Under the pieces are notes generated by a model that was given only the letters and a program-made list of their open reading frames with translations, searched no databases and was not told the origin of the DNA. Below, one piece after another: positions 11,908 to 20,305 of a stretch of 64,000 bases of DNA. Where the stretch lies: contig JAGFNQ010001612.1 of assembly GCA_024364735.1 (NCBI GenBank), positions 260,280 to 324,279 on the forward strand, given 5' to 3'. The DNA comes from Boesenbergia rotunda. Taxonomy: Eukaryota > Streptophyta > Magnoliopsida > Zingiberales > Zingiberaceae. The position numbers and the translations under genes were made by a program. Each line of letters starts with the position of its first letter. The stretch's first letter is position 1.

Positions 11908-11936
11908 TGTTGTTGAATGCAAAAATTCTAGTAGTG
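11908..11936 (-). repeat. CACTA right terminal inverted repeat
   Basis: Reads CACTACTAGAATTTTTGC on the minus strand. It is followed by the second AGA target duplication at 11937-11939. Confidence 0.92.
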
Positions 11937-12738
11937 AGACTAGGATATCATCAATGAAGACTATGATAAACTTATCAAGAAACCCCTTGAATACTCGATT
12001 CATTAGATCCATGAATGTTGCAGGGGCATTTGTCACTCCAAGAGACATGACCACAAACTCGTAGTGTCAATATCTTGTTCGAAAAGTCATTCTCGGCACA
12101 TCACTCTCCTTGACTTTGAGTTGGTGATACCCTGACCGCAAATCAATCTTGGAAAACACGGTTGCCCCCTTCAACTGATCAAATAAATCATCTATCCTTG
12201 GCAAAGGATATCTGTTCTTGATAGTCACCTTGTTCAAGGCTCGATAATGAATGCACATCCACATAGATCCATCTTTCTTCTCGACGAACAACACAGGAGC
12301 TCCCCAGGGTGAATGACTAGGGCGGATGAAACCCTTGTCGAGTAACTCCTATAGTTGTTCTTGTAGTTCTTTCAATTCTGCTGGCGCCATGCAATAAGGT
12401 GCCTTTGAAATCGGGTTGGTCCCTAGAGCCAACTCAATTTCAAACTCGATTTCCCAATTGGGAGGCAGTCCTGGTAACTCTTCAGGAAACACCTCCGAAT
12501 AGTCGCAAACTACACGTACTTCTTTCTTTAACTCTTCTCTTTGCCTTGCATCTACTATATGCGCTAAATAACCAGAACATCCATTATCTAACATCTTGTG
12601 AGCTTGTAGGTTAGAAAGAAACCATTTTGTCTTTCTCTTCGGGTCTCCAACAAAATCGAATGAAAGTTCTGCTTCTGGCGTGAACTTTACTCTCCTTTTA
12701 CGGCATTCAATAGAGGCACTGTACTTGTAATGCTCGCT
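11937..12738 (-). pseudogene. Minus-strand Ty3/gypsy pol, 5' half (protease-RT linker and RT core)
   Basis: This is the upstream half of the gypsy interrupted by the CACTA. On the minus strand it reads the linker (VVCDYSEVFPEELPGLPP), the RT fingers and palm (FVEKKDGSMWMCIHYRALN, PLPRIDDLFDQLKG, FSKIDLRSGYHQ), and ends just past the catalytic Asp-Asp at 11952-11947. TAG or frame breaks occur near 12064 and 12346. The protease active site and gag are not present. Similarity ends near 12738 at a T-rich run. Confidence 0.92.
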
Positions 12739-13202
12739 TTTTTTTTCTTTTTCATAAGCGGCGTTACGTTAACATGCTTAGGGCATGTAGACATCATAAG
12801 GCAGCGGAATAACTTTAACTTATACATGCCCTGTTACCATTCTTAACTTAATGACATAGGAACCTTAGCATATTAACTTTGAACTTAAGCATCATATCAT
12901 ATCATGTCATACGTAACGTCATATCATAAGGTTCCATAGGTCATCATTCAGACATATAAGTAACCAAGGTGAAGTTCTAGCATAAACAGTAAACATAGAG
13001 TTTCCTGGGCCAAGTCACTACTACACACATGCGTTCTTGCCCTCCTGCTGCTTCCATCATTGTCCCCTTGAATGATCTGCGGTATAAGGAAATAAGACTA
13101 TAAGCACACAGGCTTAGTAAGACTCTTTCCTACTCACAAAAACCATTCATCGTTCATCATCTCATAATGAGCACATGAAACTTTAACATACTTGGTGCTC
13201 TA
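12739..13202. other. AT-rich LTR-like fragment, no gene
   Basis: Sequence rich in CATATCAT and AACATGC words. The same kind of sequence continues at 19654-20305 and 23002-23818, so these are pieces of one region split by later insertions. It lies where the 5' LTR of the minus-strand gypsy would be, but I cannot find an LTR end or primer site, so this is inference. Confidence 0.4.
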
Positions 13203-13363
13203 CTTAATGTTGGTGCAGGAAGCACCAGATCGAACCTTGTTTTGATATTGGCAAAGGATTCAAAGTTAAGGGTTATTTGTTGTCTAACAATGCTGCTTGA
13301 GTGTGCAGGAAACAAAGTCCTAGCGAAGGGCTGCTAGGCACCTGACGATGGGCTGTCAGGAAA

Positions 13364-13495
13364 CCAAGTCCTGGCGAAGGGATGCTGGGCGAAAACCAAG
13401 TCCTGGCGAAGGGATGCTGGGCGAAAACCAAGTCCTGGCGAAGGGATGCTGGGCGAAAACCAAGTCCTGGCGAAGGGATGCTGGGCGAAAACCAA
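13364..13495 (+). repeat. 32-bp tandem repeats in the 5' LTR
   Basis: Units starting CCAAGTCCTGG at 13364, 13396, 13428 and onward, spaced 32 bp. Each contains a short stem such as CCTGGC..GCTGGG (with G-U pairs) or CCTAGC..GCTAGG around a GAAGGG loop. The same array is in the 3' LTR at about 18474-18605. Confidence 0.9.
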
Positions 13496-13989
13496 GACCT
13501 AGCGAAGGGCTGCTGGGCAAAAGTCCAACTGGTGAAACCGGTTGGCACCAGGTAAATTCTCCCGAGAGGAGTAGGTGAGGACGCGTTCCCCTTGAGGGAA
13601 CATTAGGCGTCGGTTCGACCTAGGGCTCCATTTTGGAGATCCAAAGTCAGAACCAAGACAGCTAAGGCTGTTTTAACTAACTTATTATTTGCTGTTTTGG
13701 ACTAACCCTGGATACAGGACCGAAGGACTGTGTTTCTGCAGCTCAGAGAGCCTCAAAGGAGTGAGGCCGTAGCTGAGTAGGGCGCCCCGGATGTGTCGGG
13801 CGCCCCGCGTGTCTCGGGCGCCCACAGTGCCACGCCACTGAAGGCTGCTGCAGCTCACTCTCGCGAAGCCCTGAAGATGACGCTTTGACCGGTCAACCGG
13901 GCGCCCCGCGCGCGTCGAGCGCCCCGGTCAAAGCTGATCCCGAAGATGAAGAGATCAGCCCTGACCAGAGGGCTCGCCGGATCAAGAGC

Positions 13990-14038
13990 CACGTGGGGGG
14001 CGCCCCGAGCATGTCGGGCGCCCCCTGCCCTATATAAA
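13990..14038 (+). promoter_or_regulatory. LTR core promoter: G-box plus TATA box
   Basis: CACGTG at 13990-13995, a GGGCGCCCC pair, then TATATAAA at 14031-14038. The same order and spacing occur in the 3' LTR (19197 and 19238) and in both LTRs of copia element 2 (24726/24768 and 32432/32474). Transcription likely starts about 30 bp after the TATA box. Confidence 0.75.
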
Positions 14039-14443
14039 GAGGGCCTCGACCCTATTCTTCAACAACCAATTCCTTCGACAATTCTACGCTCTTCTGCTTC
14101 CACGACACGCTCCAGAAAGCTGCCAACTCAAGCCGACGACGTCCCGCTGCTCCAGAACTTCAATCTTCACCGGACGTCGGTAACAAGAGTTGTATTTAAG
14201 TTTACGAGAATATTTTTATTATTATTTGTGTGTAAACTTTTGCGAACTTATAGAATTGCCCGCAGAAAACGGTCAACGACCGTGGGCCTTGGAGTAGGAG
14301 TCGACCCAGGCTCCGAACCAAGTAAACCGGCTGTGTTTGCGTTGTTGTGTTCTCTTTTATTTCTGCTGCGCACCCGCTCTTTTTAAATCCGAACGAATTG
14401 CGACATTCACCCCCCCTTCTCTCGCATTTCTCGATCCAACAAG

Positions 14444-14455
14444 TGGTATCAGAGC
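14444..14455 (+). other. Primer binding site of copia element 1
   Basis: TGGTATCAGAGC, two bases after the 5' LTR, complementary to the 3' end of initiator Met-tRNA. It primes minus-strand cDNA synthesis. Confidence 0.93.
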
Positions 14456-14893
14456 GGGGTTATTCAAAGTTGGTGCAACCACCACTTTGAAATTTCTTTT
14501 CGGATTTTTTTTTGCTTTATTTTTTTTGTAAATAATATCTGTAAGTGTATTTAAATATCCTTACGCCTTTTTCAATTCTGAATTCTCATTTTTTCATCAT
14601 AAGTCAGAATTGATAAAAGAATCAATTTGTGAAAATTTGTCATAAAATTTTTATTATTTTAATATTTTTCCTCGAAATTCGTGCTACCTTAATTCGAGAA
14701 ATTTTTTTTCTCTTACTTTTTCTTCATTAATCAAAATTGTTAAAATCAACATTTTCTAAAATTTTTTTATTATTATTTTAATATTTTTCCTCGAAATTCG
14801 TGCAATATTTTTTTTTTTGTTGTTCCCGCACTACTAATCCAAGACCAAGTCTTGGTACATCTCTGTTTTTTATTGTGTGCAAGATTTAAACTA

Positions 14894-16078
14894 ATGGCCA
14901 ATCAAGAATGGAATAGCATCCGTCCACCACTCCTCTCCGGCGAGAACTTCAATTCTTGGAGAAGTCAAATGGAGTCCCTTCTGAAGGCCCACATGGACAT
15001 ATGGATGATCCTCCAAACGGGGTTTACAGTACCTACAGAAGATGGTATGTCGATCGCCTGGGAGAAATTGGACGAACCAACCTTGAGGAAGATTGAGGCA
15101 GATGCAAAGGCGACTGTAATCATACAATGCGTCCTAACTAACGAACAACTCAAGCTAGTCGGTTCATTTGGATGTGCTAGAGAAATTTGGGAGAAATTGA
15201 TCAATCTTCATCAAGAAATCTCAGATGAAGAAGAAGATCAGGTAAGTTATCTCGCACTCTCGGTCCAAGCACAGACAGCCGAGTCAGAGTCTGAACCTGA
15301 ACCCAGAGTCGAAATCGAACCAGCAGAATCAGACGACGAACTGACTGAGATGGTAACCAATTTCAAATTCTTTTCTAAATTAGAATTAAATAATCAAGCT
15401 AATACTGCAATGGTCGAGGAAGGTATAACTTTTGCAGGGAAAACTCCAAGAGAACCACCAAAGAAGGAGCTTCAACCGGTACCCAAGTCCGACTCAGACA
15501 CGGAATCAGAAGATGAATTTAGATCCGAGACAGCAACAATTAAGGGGGAGATTCCTAATAAGGAATCAAAAGGTAAAATTACAAATTTGAATTTTAAAAA
15601 TCATATAATTTGTTACATATGCAGGGAGAGAGGGCACTTCCAAACTAAGTGTCCTACTCGAAAGATTCAAACGATACCACCGACGGCGACAAAGGAACCA
15701 GCTCCAAAAGCACGAAAGAACAAGAGTCGCATCCAATGCTTCAAGTGTCAGGAGGTTGGGCATTACAAAGAGGAATGCACAGATAAACGTTACAAAGATC
15801 CAGGGCAACCAACCAAAATGGGTAACTATAATTTACATCCAAATCCACTCTTTACCTTGAATACTGATAGATTAATTAATCTCCCTTGGTCAAATTTAGA
15901 TATGGATGCATGCTTAGATAACTTAATGAAATCATGTATATTAGCAAAGTCAAAATTCAAAATGTTAAGACAAGAAAATGAGACTTTGAAAATTAAAATT
16001 GATATACAAGAAAAACTGATTAATAATTTTGCAAACTTAGAAAATCCAGAAATTTCTCCTCACTATGACATTATCTGA
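14894..16078 (+). CDS. Copia Gag, internally shortened
   Basis: This is the nucleocapsid protein that packages retrotransposon RNA. I start at the ATG at 14894 (MANQEWNSIRPPLLSGENF) because this matches how related Gags begin; an upstream in-frame ATG lies at 14852. The protein has 394 residues: an N-terminal gag domain (FNSWRSQMESLL), an acidic Glu/Ser-rich linker, two zinc knuckles CYICRERGHFQTKC (15611-15652) and CFKCQEVGHYKEEC (15737-15778), and a C-terminal coiled-coil-like segment. Compared with Gag of element 2, about 75 residues of the helical capsid part are missing after KLINLHQE and replaced by a DEEEDQ join. The frame is otherwise open, so the element may be young, though capsid function is doubtful. 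Confidence 0.88.
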   Translation: MANQEWNSIRPPLLSGENFNSWRSQMESLLKAHMDIWMILQTGFTVPTEDGMSIAWEKLDEPTLRKIEADAKATVIIQCVLTNEQLKLVGSFGCAREIWEKLINLHQEISDEEEDQVSYLALSVQAQTAESESEPEPRVEIEPAESDDELTEMVTNFKFFSKLELNNQANTAMVEEGITFAGKTPREPPKKELQPVPKSDSDTESEDEFRSETATIKGEIPNKESKGKITNLNFKNHIICYICRERGHFQTKCPTRKIQTIPPTATKEPAPKARKNKSRIQCFKCQEVGHYKEECTDKRYKDPGQPTKMGNYNLHPNPLFTLNTDRLINLPWSNLDMDACLDNLMKSCILAKSKFKMLRQENETLKIKIDIQEKLINNFANLENPEISPHYDII

Positions 16079-18304
16079 AGTTTTGTCTCGGCTATTCATA
16101 GGACTAGATAGCTTAAGGACTTAACCAATTACTTGAAATTTGAAACATAGTATTGGGAGGAGGTGAGATGATAGTACGTTGGGGAAACCAACTCTAATAA
16201 GATCAAGTCTACTTGGTCTCTTTAGACTGGTGAAACCAGCCGAAGCTACCGATCCAAGACCCAAGCTAGTTAGACCAGAAAATGACCTAATTTAATTTGA
16301 AAATGAAATTTCATTAAAAGGCTTTGTCTAGGAAAGGGTGGATGATCCCATAAGGCTACGGCCAAAGAAGGCCTAGTGCCTCGCCAAGACCTGGAAGCCA
16401 ATTTCTGAAATTCAAATTCAAATTATCTTTTGTCAAATTCGAATCTAACACAAATTTCAAATAATTATAGATTCAAATCTGTTTTCAAAATTAAATAACC
16501 TTTTTCAAAATAAATGAAAATTCCTTTTCAAAATTAATTTTTACCTTCAAACCTGTCTCACAAAGAACTTTTAAGGTTAACTGTTTGAAAATCCTAGATT
16601 GGGTGAGACAGGAAAATTAAGTTCAATTAAAATTTCTTTTACGTTGTGTTTTAATTCAGAGGATAATTCCAACATAGTCAAACCATGATTAACATAGTCA
16701 AACCTTAGTCAACTGAGTCAAACATGGTCAAACCTAGTCAACACTAAGGTCTTAGATAAAGTCAGTCTATGTCGGATACAGGGGGAGTTCTTCTTAATGT
16801 TTTTTTAGATTTCTCAAAATCCTTATGCTTTAAAACTTATTTTCATCTCAAAAATAAGGCTTTCAAAAGTTGATTCAAAAACCTTAATATATTACTATCG
16901 CTTTGGAAAAATTATTATCATTTCAAATTTTTTAAACTGCGTTATTCCAAATTGAGTTTTCAAAAATTTATTTCCTTGAAAGTTTCATACTCAGAAGATT
17001 ATTCAAAATTATTCTTTTGTTGTTAATAAACCCTAAAGACACAGAGGAAGGTCCATTTTATGATCCACTAGGACTCCTAGGAAGTGTCAAATTTAGGGGG
17101 AGTTTGATTCAAAAGAAGAATTTTTGAAATTTTTTTTGGTAATTATTTTAAAGTTATTAGATAATTCTTATAATTTAAATCAAACCCTAAAACTCAGAGG
17201 AAGATCACTTGTAGTCAACAAGTTTCCTAGGACTGGGTTAAGTTTAGGGGGAGATCAAATTAAAAGAATTGTTGAAAATTTTCAAAATATATGTTTTCAT
17301 GCACTGCAAGTTTAAAATCCTTTTGAAAACATAAATAATTTTTCGTTCAAAATATTATTATTATTGTGGCCTATAAAATTGCTTTTGAGATAGTATTTAC
17401 TTGAATTGGAGAACTTTTCTAGGACACTTAGGGAATTGTCCTTGTAATCAACAAGGTTTCCTAGGATTGTGTCAGACTGGAAAAGAAACCTAGTCAAGTA
17501 AAATATTTTATTTTCAAAATGCATAATACTTTTCAAAAATTACTCATATCTTTCAAAGTCTAATATTTTTCTAAAAGTACTTATGTGTTTCAAATCATAA
17601 TTTATTTCAAAAGTACTTATGTCTTCAAAAATGCATAATATCTTTCAAAAAGTACTGCTATTTTTCAAAATATAATGTTTCAAAAAAGTATAAATATTTT
17701 TCAAGGCAAAAGTGTTCTAAGTGCGTGAAGCTTTTAAAGATTTGCCTACAAATACATTTTTTAAAGTACTTAACATTTTTTTTCCAATTACTTAACTATT
17801 TCTTTCAAAAATTATATCTAAGTCTTTCTCAAAAATTATTTCTAAGTACTTAACAATTCCTTTCAAAAATTTATTTCAAGTATTTAAATGAGTTTAGTAC
17901 TTAACTATTTTTAAACCAAGTACCTGACACTTAATTTTTCAAACTTCTCAAAAGTACTTGCTTTATACTTGAAAATTATCTAAGTGTAAAAAGTTTTGAA
18001 AATATTCTTACTCTGTTTTTGAAATACTTTGTCAAAAACATGAAGCACTTAGAAAAACACATAAATCCCTGTTAGATACCTTGTTCACCCATGCCTGTTT
18101 TTGATATATGTCAAAGGGGGAGGAAAGGTCAAAGTTAAGAGTTGTAAATACAAGTATTCAGGGTTTTAGGGGGAGTATGAAAAATAAATATTTTTTTTCA
18201 ACTCTACATTTATTCTATTCATAAATAGTTATACCTCATTGCTTAAACCTTTTGTGCTTAACTGCTATCTTTTTCCTTAACTTTGAATTGTGTTGCCATA
18301 ATCA
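16079..18304 (+). other. Noncoding interior of copia element 1
   Basis: There is no pol. The block about 16150-16440 is nearly identical to 27110-27440 of element 2, the gag-pol spacer there. The rest is AT-rich with TTTCAAAA words and has several polypurine-like tracts AGGGGGAG (about 16780, 17093, 17245, 18112, 18168). Confidence 0.8.
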
Positions 18305-18317
18305 AAAAGGGGGAGAT
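18305..18317 (+). other. Polypurine tract of copia element 1
   Basis: AAAAAGGGGGAGA directly before the 3' LTR, the primer for plus-strand DNA. Confidence 0.9.
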
Positions 18318-19648
18318 TGTTGGTGCAGGAAGCACCAGATCGAACCTTGTTTTGATATTGGCAAAGGATTCAAAGTTAAGGGTTATTTGTTGTCTAACAA
18401 TGCTGCTTGAGTGTGCAGGAAACAAAGTCCTAGCGAAGGGCTGCTAGGCACTTGACGATGGGCTGTCAGGAAACCAAGTCCTGGCGAAGGGATGCTGGGT
18501 GAAAACCAAGTCCTGGCGAAGGGATGCTGGGCGAAAACCAAGTCCTGGCGAAGGGATGCTGGGCGAAAACCAAGTCCTGGCGAAGGGATGCTGGGCGAAA
18601 ACCAAGACCTGGCGAAGGGCTGCTGGGCAAAAGTCCAACTGGTGAAACCGGTTGGCACCAGGTAAATTCTCCCGAGAGGAGTAGGTGAGGACGCGTTCCC
18701 CTTGAGGGAACATTAGGCGTCGGTTCGACCTAGGGCTCCATTTTGGAGATCCAAAGTCAGAACCAAGACAGCTAAGGCTGTTTTAACTAACTTATTATTT
18801 GCTGTTTTGGACTAACCCTGGATGCAGGACCGAAGGACTGTGTTTCTGCAGCTCAGAGAGCCTCAAAGGAGTGAGGCCGTAGCTGAGTAGGGCGCCCCGG
18901 ATGTGTCGGGCGCCCCAGAGTCAACCCAAAGTCAGCAGAGAGGTAAACGCCCCGACAGCAGCGCAATTGGGGGCGCCCCGCGTGTGTCGGGCGCCCCGCA
19001 TGTCGGGCGCCCCGCGTGTCTTGGGCGCCCACTGTGCCACGCCACTGAAGGCTGCTACAGCTCACTCTCGCGAAGCCCTGAAGATGACGCTTTGACCGGT
19101 CAACCGGGCGCCCCACGCGCGTCGAGCGCCCCGGTCAAAGCTGATCCCGAAGATGAAGAGATCAGCCTTGACCAGAGGGCTCGCCGGATCAAGAGCCACG
19201 TGGGGGGCGCCCCGAGCATGTCGGGCGCCCCCTGCCCTATATAAAGAGGGCCTCGACCCTATTCTTCAACAACCAATTCCTTCGACAATTCTACCCTCTT
19301 CTGCTTCCACGACACGCTCCAAAAAGCTGCCAACTCAAGCCGACGACGTCCCGCTGCTCCAGAACTTCAATCTTCACCGGACGTCGGTAACAAGAGTTGT
19401 ATTTAAGTTTACGAGAATATTTTTATTATTATTTGTGTGTAAACTTTTGCGAACTTATAGAATTGCCCGCAGAAAACGGTCAACGACCGTGGGCCTTGGA
19501 GTAGGAGTCGACCCAGGCTCCGAACCAAGTAAACCGGTTGTGTTTGCGTTGTTGTGTTCTCTTTTATTTCCGCTGCGCACCCGCTCTTTTTAAATCCGAA
19601 CGAATTGCGACATTCACCCCCCCCTCTCTCGCATTTCTCGATCCAACA
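18318..19648 (+). repeat. 3' LTR of copia element 1
   Basis: 1,331 bp and very similar to the 5' LTR. It has an extra 97 bp within the GGGCGCCC palindrome array near 18915-19010. It ends GATCCAACA followed by the duplication CTTAA. Confidence 0.95.
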
Positions 19649-19653
19649 CTTAA

Positions 19654-20300
19654 AACATAACATCTTAAATCACTTTAGCATGGCATGCACATAAACATGG
19701 TAAACATTCTAAGCATGGCATGATACATGGCATAAACATAAACATAGTGAACATCCTGAGCATGGCATGATACATGGCATAAACATAAACATAGTGAACA
19801 TCCTAAGCATAGCATGATACATGGCATAAACATGAACATAGTAGACCTTCTATGCATGGCATAATTCATGGCATAAACATAAACATAGTAGACATTCTAA
19901 GCATGGCATAATTCTCATCATAGCATAAACATGCACATAGTGAACATTCTTCCTATCATAACATATGAACATCTTCTTAACATTACCATGGCATAGATCA
20001 TTTATTCTCATGCATATTTCTTAACATGAAGCGTAAGCATAAAATCTTATCATCATAGCATAATGCATAACATGAATGGATGCATGAGTGGAATGCATAT
20101 ACATAAGGGATGCTTAACTTTTAAAACATACTTTTAAATGCTTAAACATAATCATCATAATATCATTTGGGGTCCCCGGCTTGTACCACATACATACATC
20201 ATAGCGCGCATCCCTAGCAAGTCCGAGGTCGCGAGCCCCAACCTACTAGGGTAAGGACAGCATAGTCGGTAGTCCCCGAACCGAGGCGTTCTTAAGGTGC
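19654..20300. other. AT-rich LTR-like fragment with 47-bp tandem repeats
   Basis: Continuation of 12739-13207. A 47-bp unit beginning AGCATGGCATGATACATGG is repeated at 19712, 19759, 19806, 19853 and 19900 with growing divergence. No gene is present. The end (20160-20305, CCGAGGCGTTCTTAAGG) resembles 23040-23085, suggesting an older duplication. Confidence 0.75.
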
Positions 20301-20305
20301 CCATC

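Larger units (their letters stand above)
5012..11936. mobile_element. CACTA (En/Spm-type) DNA transposon carrying captured host gene exons
   Basis: The element is 6,925 bp including a nested hAT (about 4.5 kb without it). It begins CACTACTAGAAAA and ends in the inverse complement TTCTAGTAGTG. The terminal inverted repeats match over about 29 bp with 4 mismatches, flanked by the duplication AGA. Both ends carry subterminal arrays of the ACAACAGT/ACTGTTGT motif, as CACTA transposase-binding regions do. I see no transposase or TNP-like ORF, so it is non-autonomous. It holds minus-strand exons of a nucleobase-ascorbate transporter gene, introns included, so the capture was from DNA. It sits inside the RT domain of the minus-strand gypsy. 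Removing it with one AGA copy makes the RT frame continuous. Confidence 0.95.
13208..14441 (+). repeat. 5' LTR of copia element 1
   Basis: 1,234 bp, starting TGTTGGTGCAG and ending GATCCAACA. It contains the 32-bp hairpin repeats (13318-13530), the GGGCGCCC palindrome array (13779-14030), a G-box, a TATA box, and the R/U5 region. It is 97 bp shorter than the 3' LTR because of one indel inside the palindrome array. Confidence 0.95.
13208..19648 (+). mobile_element. Copia element 1: Sirevirus-like, non-autonomous, gag only
   Basis: The element is 6,441 bp with both LTRs (13208-14441 and 18318-19648), bounded by the duplication CTTAA (13203-13207 and 19649-19653). It has an initiator-Met-tRNA primer site and a polypurine tract, and several extra copies of the AGGGGGAG tract in its 3' interior, a Sirevirus trait. 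Its only coding region is gag. The pol region is replaced by about 2.2 kb of noncoding AT-rich DNA, so it would need pol from another element. Confidence 0.93.

Noticed and set aside
13364..13495. Possible CRISPR array
   Set aside because: Units are directly adjacent without unique spacers and lie in a plant LTR.
13273..13548. Repetitive 91-codon minus ORFs (also 18383-18658) reading FARTWFSPSIPSPGL
   Set aside because: They are frames through the 32-bp tandem repeats. A 32-bp step cannot keep a repeat protein in one frame, and there is no start context or family.
13946..14386. 146-codon plus ORF, with a near-identical one at 19153-19593
   Set aside because: Both lie across TATA, R and U5 of the LTRs of copia element 1 and are similar only because the LTRs are.
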